A DNA stretch of 21,427 bases from CAIRTT01 sp046075665 (GTDB taxonomy: Bacteria; Armatimonadota; Armatimonadia; Armatimonadales; Armatimonadaceae): the NCBI GenBank assembly GCA_046075665.1, contig JBJTQN010000024.1:1-21427 (forward strand), written 5' to 3'. Every line of letters begins with the position of its first letter. Position 1 is the stretch's first letter. The position numbers were made by a program, and so were the translations under genes. This document shows positions 1-7,240 of the stretch, one piece after another. The notes under the pieces were generated by a model. It saw only the letters and a program-made list of their open reading frames with translations. It made no database searches and had not been told where the DNA came from.

Positions 1-57
1 GATCGGGCGCTTGCGCAGCTTGGGTTTCTCACTCCGGCAAAGGAATGGATGAAGTAG
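1..57 (+). CDS. C-terminal end of an upstream gene, possibly UbiX-like flavin prenyltransferase
   Basis: The frame is open from base 1 and ends in TAG at 55-57. Only 18 residues are visible (DRALAQLGF then TPAKEWMK). The pattern of R-x-L-x-x-LG followed by a Trp close to the end resembles the C-terminus of UbiX/Pad1-type flavin prenyltransferases. These, with UbiD-like decarboxylases, often sit beside the futalosine-pathway prenyltransferase gene that follows here. The fragment is too short to be sure, and a UbiD-like or unrelated protein is possible. The next gene starts at the very next base, so the two are probably in one operon. Confidence 0.4.
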   Translation, partial: DRALAQLGFLTPAKEWMK

Positions 58-927
58 TTGGCTGTGGTTAACGCTACCAATGGTAAGTTTCAGGACTTGA
101 TGAATCTCATCAGGTTCGAGCACACATTGTTTGCCTTACCATTTGCGGCATCGGGTGCGCTTCTTGGTGCCGAAGGGGTACCTACACTTAGCCAGTCATG
201 GTGGATTTTGGTTTGTATGGTTACGGCCCGCAGTGCTGCCATGGCTTACAACCGTGTTGTAGACAGGGACATCGATGCGCGTAATCCACGGACTGCCTCA
301 CGTGAGATTCCAGCGGGCAGGATATCGGTTAAGTTTGCGTATTCGTTCACTGCAGGGATGGCCGTTTTGTTTGTACTGGCTGCGTGGATGCTAAATCCAC
401 TCGCTGCATTGCTCTCGCCGGTTGCCTTGTCAATAGTATTTGGATATTCGCATGCCAAGCGATTCACAGCGTCTGCCCATGTGTGGCTTGGAGTAGCACT
501 GGCCATTGCGCCAGTTGGTTCCTGGATTGCAGTGACTGGGGGATTAGCTCTAGCACCTTTGGTACTTGCTCTTGCAGTTACCTGCTGGCTTATTGGCTTT
601 GATACGTTGTATGCGCTTCAGGATATCGATTTTGATCGTGAGGCTGGGCTACACTCCATTCCAGTTCGCTTTGGAGACCGGGGGGCGCTGGCGATCGCCC
701 GCTTATCGCATCTTCTGATGTTCATAATTCTCTGTTGCCTACCACTTACGACGCACCTAGTCTGGCCATATTGGGTCGCTGTTGGTGGAGTTGGGTGTCT
801 GTTGGCATATGAACACATGGTAATGGATCCCACGGATATCCGAAAAGTAAATCTGGCGTTTTTCAATTGTAATGTAGCGATATCGGTCATTTTGATGTCT
901 GGTATTTGGATCTCTCTTTATGTCTAG
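58..927 (+). CDS. mqnP: UbiA-family prenyltransferase, menaquinone (futalosine) pathway type
   Basis: This is an integral membrane prenyltransferase of 289 residues, expected to attach a polyprenyl chain to the aromatic ring precursor of menaquinone. The N-terminus carries the FEHTLFALPFA segment typical of the MqnP/UbiA group. Both Asp-rich motifs that bind Mg-diphosphate are present: N65-R-V-V-D69-R-D71-I-D73, and Y185-A-L-Q-D189-I-D191-F-D193 followed by the usual IPVRFG. Hydrophobic segments cover most of the rest (about eight helices). The start is a TTG directly after the upstream stop; an ATG at 100 with AGGA just upstream is an alternative, but it would leave little before the first helix. 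It overlaps mqnA by 8 nt. The neighbour supports menaquinone rather than ubiquinone synthesis. Confidence 0.88.
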   Translation: MAVVNATNGKFQDLMNLIRFEHTLFALPFAASGALLGAEGVPTLSQSWWILVCMVTARSAAMAYNRVVDRDIDARNPRTASREIPAGRISVKFAYSFTAGMAVLFVLAAWMLNPLAALLSPVALSIVFGYSHAKRFTASAHVWLGVALAIAPVGSWIAVTGGLALAPLVLALAVTCWLIGFDTLYALQDIDFDREAGLHSIPVRFGDRGALAIARLSHLLMFIILCCLPLTTHLVWPYWVAVGGVGCLLAYEHMVMDPTDIRKVNLAFFNCNVAISVILMSGIWISLYV

Positions 928-1705
928 TCCTGAATTGGTCGTTGGGACGGTACCTTACCTCAATGCCTGTCCATTGGTTGATTGGTTTCATTTTGATGGC
1001 AAGGACAGCGGTGTCACCGTAATCGATGCTGTTCCATCTCAACTATCAAAGCTCATCACAAGCGGCGATGTTGCAGTGGGTTTAGTTTCTACATTGCAAG
1101 CGATTGTGCAGCCTGGAATGTTTACCGTTGATGATGTTGGCGTAGCGGCAACCGGGGCTGTTGAAAGCGTCAGACTGTTTTCTAAAAGTCCGATAACATC
1201 GAGTGAATCGATTGCCCTTGATTACAGCAGTAATACATCCAATGTGCTCCTCCAGATATTGCTAGCAAAGCGTTTTGGGAAATCCTGCCACTTTGCACAC
1301 TATCAACCCGACTTATCGTTGATGACATCTTCTGCAGATGCTGCATTACTTATTGGCGATAATGGGTATGCGGAGATTGATTCGTTCCCATTTGTGTATG
1401 ACCTTGGGCAGGAGTGGCTGGACTGGACAGGGTTACCGTTTGTTTACGCTGTTTGGACAGCTTCGAATCCAATACCGCCGGTACTCATAAGTCATTTGCA
1501 TCAAGCCTATGACTGGGGGATAGAGCATTTGGAGTTTCTGGCTGGAATTCGGGCAGCAAAGCATGGAACTAACGTGCCGCGAGCGCTTCATTACTTTAAG
1601 GAAGTTATGGAATATCGTTTGGATCAAAGGCATCGGGATGGCTTGGCGCTTTATACAAGTTATGTCCGCGAGCTTCAATCAACCTTGGTGATGCATCAAC
1701 ATTGA
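920..1705 (+). CDS. mqnA: Chorismate dehydratase MqnA (futalosine pathway)
   Basis: MqnA converts chorismate to 3-[(1-carboxyvinyl)oxy]benzoate, the first step of the futalosine route to menaquinone. The 261-residue protein matches the family from end to end: VGTVPYLNACPLV near residue 8, then VPSQLSKLITSGDVAVGLVS, a DYSSNTSNVLLQILLA segment (the family usually has D-S-x-S-x-T-S), AALLIGDNGY, and YDLGQEWLDWTGLPFVYAVW. It has a periplasmic-binding-protein-like fold and no signal peptide, as expected for this cytoplasmic enzyme. The ATG lies inside the last codons of mqnP (8 nt overlap), which suggests translational coupling. Later pathway genes (mqnB, C, D) are not in the window. Confidence 0.92.
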   Translation: MSSPELVVGTVPYLNACPLVDWFHFDGKDSGVTVIDAVPSQLSKLITSGDVAVGLVSTLQAIVQPGMFTVDDVGVAATGAVESVRLFSKSPITSSESIALDYSSNTSNVLLQILLAKRFGKSCHFAHYQPDLSLMTSSADAALLIGDNGYAEIDSFPFVYDLGQEWLDWTGLPFVYAVWTASNPIPPVLISHLHQAYDWGIEHLEFLAGIRAAKHGTNVPRALHYFKEVMEYRLDQRHRDGLALYTSYVRELQSTLVMHQH

Positions 1706-1792
1706 CTTAGTTATATTCTTTAACGGAACCATTGGTGCTGGAAATACGTCATTGCAGATGTAGGTAAAGTGCTATTTTTCTGAACCTTGGTG
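1681..1792. repeat. Three copies of AACC(A)TTGGTG
   Basis: AACCTTGGTG occurs at 1681-1690 (inside the end of mqnA) and 1783-1792, and AACCATTGGTG at 1727-1737. All are in the same orientation, with starts 46 and 56 bases apart. They fill much of the gap before the small membrane protein gene. The copies are short, so chance is possible. Confidence 0.35.
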
Positions 1793-1853
1793 CGTGTAGT
1801 GGTATGGATATTGCATTCTGAAATATTGACTACGATTTGGCGGGAGTTCTGAA

Positions 1854-2051
1854 ATGTCTGGATCAATTCGAAGTGCAGTCGTCATGTTAGGTTTTGTCGG
1901 AGCAGTTGTTACAGCGGCTACCGCGACTTATGTTCTGAAGAACAGTAAGAAGACGATGGTAACAGGGGCTGACTCTGTTGACGCACTTGTAAAGCGTTGC
2001 CATGAGCAGATGGAGACACTTACAAACCGATTGAGTCCGGAGCAAGGATGA
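1854..2051 (+). CDS. Small single-helix membrane protein, function unknown
   Basis: The gene encodes 65 residues. Residues about 7-28 are a hydrophobic, Ala/Val/Gly-rich helix (AVVMLGFVGAVVTAATATYVL), followed by a basic NSKK patch and a polar, probably helical tail. The layout resembles small YtxH-like proteins but is too short to assign. The start has a good Shine-Dalgarno (GGGAG, 8 nt before the ATG). A strong terminator follows about 50 nt after the stop, which supports a real monocistronic transcript. The upstream 148-nt gap separates it from mqnA and has no clear promoter, only weak TATTTT- and TACGAT-like boxes. Confidence 0.6.
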   Translation: MSGSIRSAVVMLGFVGAVVTAATATYVLKNSKKTMVTGADSVDALVKRCHEQMETLTNRLSPEQG

Positions 2052-2100
2052 ACTTTTTGATATTCGGGGTCGTTTGAGTTTTCGCAAAAAATATTCTTAA

Positions 2101-2125
2101 GGCCAGGTTTCCCGGCCTTTTTTTT
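2101..2125 (+). terminator. Rho-independent terminator after the small membrane protein gene
   Basis: GGCCAGG (2101-2107), a TTT loop and CCCGGCC (2111-2117) form a seven-pair stem with one A-C mismatch, followed by eight T at 2118-2125. On the minus strand the hairpin is followed by a T-rich stretch (complement of 2086-2100), so it may also end the convergent operon that stops at 2221. Confidence 0.85.
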
Positions 2126-2220
2126 GCGTGCGTGTTAGGCTGTGAAGATATTCAATTACTCTGCGCTTTGAACGTCCGATAATGCCTGTTATGTTGCATG
2201 TTGACACGCTGTGGTTTAAC

Positions 2221-2844
2221 TTAGCGATTCGAACCTGGGTTCTCTCGTGCCATCTGGTCAGGAAAGTTACCACGTTCCGACCACTGAATCGGTTTGCCCG
2301 TATGACGACTGATTTTGTTTGCGATGTCTTTGGCCAGCTGCTCATCGTAGACTTCTACAATTTCTAGCAATTCGCCATCCGCATAGTCAATCGAAACGGT
2401 TGTAAGGCTCTTACGGTCGGTATCCTGACTGTCCGTTAGGCGAACATAATCGAGCTTTGTCAGTAAGCAAAGCTTGCGACTTCCCAACAGAATCTCATTC
2501 CGCGTCTTGTCAAAAGTTACCTGTCGAACTGGTTTGAGAATGTATGTAAGAAATATTGGCAGGCCAATGAACGTAACTATCGTCGATACGAGCCAGAGGA
2601 AACCAAAGTGATTCCCAGTTGGGCTGAAGAAATCACTTACATTACGAGATACCGTTGTTCTGGAGACGATTGCCAGCATCCCAAGGATGAAATTACAAAA
2701 AATGGTAAACATCACCAGACTGCATCCATTAATGTTCATATAGCCAGGTGCCCTTAATGAGAGCCGTAGGATACTTGGAGTGCTTAGAACATCCATTACC
2801 AGTTCTGGCGATACATTAATGTGAGTTTGTGTGTTATCGGACAT
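2221..2844 (-). CDS. Membrane protein with two N-terminal helices and a PH-like/YcxB-like C-terminal half, function unknown
   Basis: This protein has 207 residues if it starts at the ATG at 2844. A GTG at 2874 in the same frame would add 10 residues and overlap the ATPase gene more. Two hydrophobic segments are visible: NINGCSLVMFTIFCNFILGML and FLWLVSTIVTFIGLPIFLTYIL. After them comes a soluble part (VRQVTFDKTRNEILLG onwards) whose alternating strands and C-terminal helix (EQLAKDIANKI) resemble bacterial PH-like membrane proteins. The start lies 11 nt inside the end of the ABC ATPase gene, so it is co-translated with the transporter and could be an accessory part of it. No enzyme motif is seen. 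The family assignment is by layout only. Confidence 0.68.
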   Translation of the reverse strand: MSDNTQTHINVSPELVMDVLSTPSILRLSLRAPGYMNINGCSLVMFTIFCNFILGMLAIVSRTTVSRNVSDFFSPTGNHFGFLWLVSTIVTFIGLPIFLTYILKPVRQVTFDKTRNEILLGSRKLCLLTKLDYVRLTDSQDTDRKSLTTVSIDYADGELLEIVEVYDEQLAKDIANKISRHTGKPIQWSERGNFPDQMARENPGSNR

Positions 2845-3508
2845 TTGTGTGCGGGTTGTCCACAAGGCATCCACTCATCAAATGATGAACAACATCAGCA
2901 TCTCGTAACATGTCTGCATCATGGGTAACCACTATTACGGTGTGGTTGACTGCCCACTTAGTCAGGGCTTGCATCACCTTGTACCCATTTTCCTTATCAA
3001 GGGCTGCTGTTGGCTCATCCGCAAAAACAATCGATGGATTACCAATGAGGGCACGCGCTACTGCAACACGTTGACGCTCGCCTCCGGACAACATCGATGG
3101 GTACTTATCCCCCATCCCATCGAGTCCAAGATCACAGAGTAGGGCTTCAGCTTTCTTTTTTGCCATTGTCATTTTTGATGGACTGACTCCAACGAGGATG
3201 TTTTCCAGGGCAGATAAGTAGTGTAGGAGGAAAGGCTGTTGAAAAACAAAGCCAAAACGCTCACTTCTGAGACTGGCTCGCTCAGAATCAGGCATCTTGG
3301 TCATGGACTGATCATCAATAGACACGCTTCCGGATGATGGAGACTTTAAGCCGCAAAGGATGTAGAGTAGCGATGACTTACCGGAACCACTTGGTCCCAT
3401 GATGCCATGCAGCTTGTTTGGTGCGAAATCTAGAGTAATCCCCTTTAGTGCATGAGTAACCCGGGATGCTTCAACGTAGTCTAAGCAGATGTCATTGCAC
3501 TTAAGCAT
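2834..3508 (-). CDS. ABC transporter ATPase, LolD/MacB type
   Basis: The 224-residue nucleotide-binding subunit drives the FtsX-like permease encoded just upstream. All ABC motifs are present: Walker A GPSGSGKSS (about residues 38-46), Q-loop FQQPFLL (about 89-95), signature LSGGERQ (140-146), Walker B IVFADEP (160-166) and the H-loop in VTHD (about 194-197). The size and the DxxSMTKMPDSERASLRSE region are typical of the MacB/LolD/FtsE group, which export or extract lipids and lipoproteins or act mechanically rather than importing solutes. I chose the ATG at 3508 because AGGTGG lies 6 nt upstream; a TTG at 3532 would extend it into the permease gene. The permease stop is 10 nt before this start. 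The substrate is unknown. Confidence 0.9.
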   Translation of the reverse strand: MLKCNDICLDYVEASRVTHALKGITLDFAPNKLHGIMGPSGSGKSSLLYILCGLKSPSSGSVSIDDQSMTKMPDSERASLRSERFGFVFQQPFLLHYLSALENILVGVSPSKMTMAKKKAEALLCDLGLDGMGDKYPSMLSGGERQRVAVARALIGNPSIVFADEPTAALDKENGYKVMQALTKWAVNHTVIVVTHDADMLRDADVVHHLMSGCLVDNPHTNVR

Positions 3509-3518
3509 AAGGGGCCAC

Positions 3519-4679
3519 CTATCGTCTCTCAATCACGGATACAGCATCCAATCGCTTTAACCGGACCCATACTGTTACCATCGCAAAAACTGTGATCGCT
3601 ACCGGAATTGGCAGCGTATGTTGGTAAGCCCAAGGATCCAAGGCATCGAGAAATAGCCCTCGTTGTTTAAAAACATTTGCCGCAAGGTAGGTGAGGAGAA
3701 AAACGGAAAGGACGCTTCCGATGCCCCAAGCGATTACAGTTAGTATCACCGTTTCCCACACAATCTTCAACATCAAGCGGGCACGGCTTATCCCAAGCGC
3801 AGCAAGAACGCCGAATTCCGGGATTCGTTGCGTGAAGTAGATATTGCTTAGCATTCCACTCATCAACGCAATCACAAAGATGACCGTGGCACTGACAACC
3901 TCCATGATCATATACATCGATGACAGCGAATCGCGAACCTCTGCAAGAAGACTAGCACGTGTCAATACATTGACTTTTTCTGGTGAGAGCAAGCCATCCC
4001 CTTTGCGCCCAACCGGCATCAAACGTTCATTTACCAAATCAAGATCGGCGGGAACACTGGTCGTAAAGAGCAAACACTTGGGTGTTAGAAGAAATGTTTT
4101 ATCTGTAAATGTACGACTTGACATCGCAACCCAGATGTCGCTCTTAAGGACTCCCACCACTTTGACGGGTACAGGCGATCCTGCTATGCCCCCCTCATCC
4201 AGCGGGCCTGCTATTACATCGCCAAGCTTCAATCCACGGTTTTCCAGTATTGGCTTGGAGACGACAACTTCTGCTTTGCCATCATCTGGCATCCGGCCAG
4301 ATTCGAGAGTCGCTCCGATACGTCTTAAGAGATAGTCCCGTTCCTCCGGATTTGAACCAATTACAACGAAAGGTAATCGTCCAACAACAGTTTTGATATT
4401 GATGAAGAAGACTCCCCCTTCAATAATCCGATCGATTTCAGGTTGAAGCTCAAGAACGGCTCGTTGGTCCATGGGGACATTTTGCGTTGAGCGTTGAGGG
4501 ATAACGTACGTAAAGAACTCTGTGTACCGATAAATCGTCCGGACTGTCAGGTCAATCGAGTTGGCGATCGAAGCGACAGCTGCTATCAGAAATACGCAAA
4601 GAACGATTACGAAGCCCATTGGTAAGACCTTCGATGGGTTTCGCGTAAGGTACGTGAGTGGACTCAGAGGATGACGCAT
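3519..4679 (-). CDS. ABC transporter permease, FtsX/MacB-like
   Basis: This 386-residue permease has the four-helix MacB/LolC/FtsX layout. Helix 1 is at about 20-42, a large extracytoplasmic domain (MacB periplasmic core type) at about 43-255, and three C-terminal helices at about 257-281, 308-335 and 355-372. RIPEFGVLAALGISRARL (285-302) is the coupling segment found between helices 2 and 3 of this family. The protein ends in RLKRLDAVSVIERR, close to the common 'ldPvealR' ending. The start ATG shares one base with the dus stop (TGATG), so translation is coupled. There is only one permease gene, so a homodimer is likely. Substrate could be a lipoprotein, lipid or peptide; the sequence does not decide. 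Confidence 0.87.
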   Translation of the reverse strand: MRHPLSPLTYLTRNPSKVLPMGFVIVLCVFLIAAVASIANSIDLTVRTIYRYTEFFTYVIPQRSTQNVPMDQRAVLELQPEIDRIIEGGVFFINIKTVVGRLPFVVIGSNPEERDYLLRRIGATLESGRMPDDGKAEVVVSKPILENRGLKLGDVIAGPLDEGGIAGSPVPVKVVGVLKSDIWVAMSSRTFTDKTFLLTPKCLLFTTSVPADLDLVNERLMPVGRKGDGLLSPEKVNVLTRASLLAEVRDSLSSMYMIMEVVSATVIFVIALMSGMLSNIYFTQRIPEFGVLAALGISRARLMLKIVWETVILTVIAWGIGSVLSVFLLTYLAANVFKQRGLFLDALDPWAYQHTLPIPVAITVFAMVTVWVRLKRLDAVSVIERR

Positions 4680-5698
4680 CAGGTTTCCACTACTTCATTG
4701 AATTGTGGTTCGTGGTCATGTGATTGATACCAAACAAGATACTCATCCAGTGTTCTATCAATGCCAGCAAGCGTAGACTCTTTTGCCAACGTGCCTCTGA
4801 GTCGGGTGGCTCCAGGCACTCCCTTGAAGTAATGACCCAGCAGACCACGCAGCTCACGACACGCTACACCTTCCCCTTGTACCTTCACTTGAAGGGATGC
4901 ATGTTGTCTTGCGACTGTTACACGTTCCTCCACGGTTGGTTCACGTCTGATGGTTTGCCCTGCAATCGCATCGCGTATCTGTCCGAGTAGCCACGGATTT
5001 CCCATTGCAGCTCTTCCAACCATCACGCCATCACAACCTGTCTGCGCAAGCATTCGAAGCGCATCGTCTGGTGTCTCGATATCGCCATTACCAATAACTG
5101 GTATGGAGTCACCTACAGACTCCTTGACCTGTGAAATGATGTCCCAGTCGGCATTCCCGCTAAATCCTTGGGATGCGTATCTTGCGTGCACGGCAATCGC
5201 TTTTGCACCGATGTAAGCTGCTGCTCGAGCAAACTTCACAGCGGTGAGTTGGCCTTGCGTGTATCCGGATCGCACCTTCACAGTCACCGGTACCTCGGGT
5301 ACGGCATCCACAACTGCCTTTACGACCGCTTCTGCCTGACAAAGGTCCTTCAAAAGCGCAGCTCCAGCTCCGGTTTTTGCCACCTTTGGGACCCAACATC
5401 CCATATTAATGTCAACCCCAACTGCACCACAGTCCACGACGACGCGGGCGGCTTCGGCCATTGTCTCAGGATCAGCACCAAACAATTGACAAAAAGATGG
5501 CTGTTCGGATTCAGTCCAGTCAAACATCCCGTATGTTTTCTGGTTCTTGTAGTGAATAGCCATACTGGATATCAGCTCGGTGACTACCAGTCCAACATCA
5601 CCATGTTCTTTGCAAATCGCTCGAAACGGATGCGAGGTCACACCGGCCATTGGGGCTAATACAACGGGATTATTGACTTCTATCGTCCCAATGCGCAT
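4679..5698 (-). CDS. dus: tRNA-dihydrouridine synthase (Dus family)
   Basis: This FMN enzyme reduces uridines in the tRNA D-loop to dihydrouridine. The 339-residue protein begins with the expected strand and LAPMAGVTSHPFR (14-26). It has TELISS, FCQLFGADPE, the active-site VDINMGC101 loop, VTVKVRSG (K141), HARYASQGFSG (H171), IGNGDI and GVMVGRAAMGNPWLL for the phosphate site. The catalytic Cys101 and Lys141 are present. The residue after the Cys is Trp where the family nearly always has Pro (GCP). The C-terminal helical domain is complete. The gene starts 15 nt after the amidohydrolase stop and overlaps the permease start by one base. Which Dus subfamily and which uridine it modifies cannot be told here; the length fits DusB-like bacterial enzymes. 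Confidence 0.92.
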   Translation of the reverse strand: MRIGTIEVNNPVVLAPMAGVTSHPFRAICKEHGDVGLVVTELISSMAIHYKNQKTYGMFDWTESEQPSFCQLFGADPETMAEAARVVVDCGAVGVDINMGCWVPKVAKTGAGAALLKDLCQAEAVVKAVVDAVPEVPVTVKVRSGYTQGQLTAVKFARAAAYIGAKAIAVHARYASQGFSGNADWDIISQVKESVGDSIPVIGNGDIETPDDALRMLAQTGCDGVMVGRAAMGNPWLLGQIRDAIAGQTIRREPTVEERVTVARQHASLQVKVQGEGVACRELRGLLGHYFKGVPGATRLRGTLAKESTLAGIDRTLDEYLVWYQSHDHEPQFNEVVET

Positions 5699-5713
5699 TA
5701 GGTTCGCTGCCCC

Positions 5714-7240
5714 CTACCGAACTCGCAGTCCATTCGTCCATACTTCACACGGGATGATACCCGCCGCAAGCTTGTTTCCGAGGCAGTCATACGCACAGTC
5801 GAACACGATAAAGTCAGCCATCTTGCCGGGTTCAAGAGAGCCGATAATGTCATCCCTGAAAATAGAAAATGCACTGTTATAGGTATAGCCATAAAGCGCT
5901 TCATCCAGTGTCAGCTTTTCAGATGGTGACCAATCGGAACGGTGTATCGCTGCGCTTATCACGTTTGAGCTACTGAGGACCTCCACTGGGCAATCGCTTC
6001 CAAGTGCAAGGCAAACACCACGGTCCCAAAGCATCCTGAATGCGTAGGCCCACTTGCTTCGCGCAGCGCCAATTCGCTCGCCTGTCCACGTATCACTGGT
6101 GACGAATTGAGGTTGGATTGCGCAGATGATGTTTTTCTCGACAATCTGCTCAACTAAATCATCACTAAGGACGCTTATATGCTCAACCCGGTGGCGTAGC
6201 GGATTGGTCGTATCATCCCCCATCGCGCTGCAAATGGCAGCCAGCGTCTCCCGATTTGCCTGATCGCCTATTGCATGAATGACAATTTGAAACCCACTGG
6301 AATCTGCATCGATGCATTTTGCAGTCAAGTCATCTGGTGCATAAATGCGCTCACCATAGACCCCCGGTGCATCTGAATACGCCTCCGCCATCAGCGCAGT
6401 CCTTGCGCCAAGTGACCCATCAGAGAAGAGCTTTGCTCCTCCTAGTTTCACATAGTCACTTCCAAAACCAGTCTGAATCCCATACGCTTTGAGATTGTTT
6501 ATGGTGGCATATGGAGGCATCCCTGTCATTCGTATAGGAAGGCGATTTTCCTTTTCGAGGCGGATATATGCACCGAGTTGATCCGCCGTGTCTAAAAGAG
6601 TACCGACAGCAGTTATTCCCTGTGAGAGTGCGACATCGGCTGCTTCTAGCACCGCGGCTTCCTGTTCTTGTTTAGTTGGCCTTGGGATGTGGTGACGCAG
6701 GTGTCCAATAGCGACTTCTGTGAAGAGTCCGGTTTCAGCATTTCCTTCCTGCAGCTGTTCTTCAGTAAGCAACGACAACGCTGCACTGTTTGCGATGACA
6801 GCATGTCCACATACGCGGGTGATTATCATCGGACGGGATGTGCTTATAGTGTCAAGCAGTGCCCGGGTTGGCCATTCATTCCTTGGGTAAGCTTGTTGAT
6901 CAAAGCCTCTGCCTTCAATCCAGCCTGTTTCAGTTTTTGAAGCTTGTAACTTAAGCCGGTCAACAAGGTCAGGTAGGTTACTACACCCCATTAGATTAGC
7001 CTGCTTCAAGCGGCCCATACCATATGCCATGAAATGGATGTGAGAATCTATAAACCCTGGAAGTACCACTTTCTGCCCGTAGTCAAGGACAACGGGTTTT
7101 TCCTCGCCTAAATGGGCACGAGCTCTTTCTGATGTACCTACAAATGCGATTTTGTTATCATGTAGGACCATCGCCTCAGCGCGAGCTCCAACAGCTTTCT
7201 GTGTTCTAATGTCACCGAGGACTAACAGCCTTTTCATCAT
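5714..7240 (-). CDS. Amidohydrolase family 3 metal-dependent hydrolase (YtcJ/NfdA-like)
   Basis: The 508-residue protein belongs to the amidohydrolase-3 branch of the metal-dependent hydrolases, cytoplasmic enzymes that cleave amide or related bonds in small molecules. Visible motifs are the small N-terminal beta-sandwich, PGFIDSHIHF with metal ligands H67 and H69, KLFSDGSLGARTA around K270 (the lysine usually modified in this family), H322 in VIHAIGDQAN, H353 in HRVEHIS, and D416 in ALGSDCPVE. The C-terminal GSLEPGKMADFIVFD is the usual return of the beta-sandwich. It overlaps the ftsK stop by 4 nt (ATGA), and a second ATG follows immediately. The substrate is unknown, and the link to ftsK and dus may be only operon packing. 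Confidence 0.9.
   Translation of the reverse strand: MMKRLLVLGDIRTQKAVGARAEAMVLHDNKIAFVGTSERARAHLGEEKPVVLDYGQKVVLPGFIDSHIHFMAYGMGRLKQANLMGCSNLPDLVDRLKLQASKTETGWIEGRGFDQQAYPRNEWPTRALLDTISTSRPMIITRVCGHAVIANSAALSLLTEEQLQEGNAETGLFTEVAIGHLRHHIPRPTKQEQEAAVLEAADVALSQGITAVGTLLDTADQLGAYIRLEKENRLPIRMTGMPPYATINNLKAYGIQTGFGSDYVKLGGAKLFSDGSLGARTALMAEAYSDAPGVYGERIYAPDDLTAKCIDADSSGFQIVIHAIGDQANRETLAAICSAMGDDTTNPLRHRVEHISVLSDDLVEQIVEKNIICAIQPQFVTSDTWTGERIGAARSKWAYAFRMLWDRGVCLALGSDCPVEVLSSSNVISAAIHRSDWSPSEKLTLDEALYGYTYNSAFSIFRDDIIGSLEPGKMADFIVFDCAYDCLGNKLAAGIIPCEVWTNGLRVR

Noticed and set aside
2201..2206. TTGACA on the plus strand as a promoter
   Set aside because: There is no -10 box 16-18 nt downstream and no plus-strand gene follows.
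2224..2242. GGTTCGAATC on the minus strand, like a tRNA T-loop
   Set aside because: The flanking bases do not form a T-stem or acceptor stem, and the stretch is the coding end (NPGSNR) of the membrane protein gene.
3844..4335. Plus-strand open frame of 163 codons
   Set aside because: It lies wholly inside the ABC permease gene on the other strand, its protein is low-complexity Ser/Thr/Arg, and it has no family motif.
5168..5659. Plus-strand open frame of 163 codons opposite dus
   Set aside because: The dus motifs on the minus strand are complete; this frame is Cys/His/Ser-rich with no recognisable domain.
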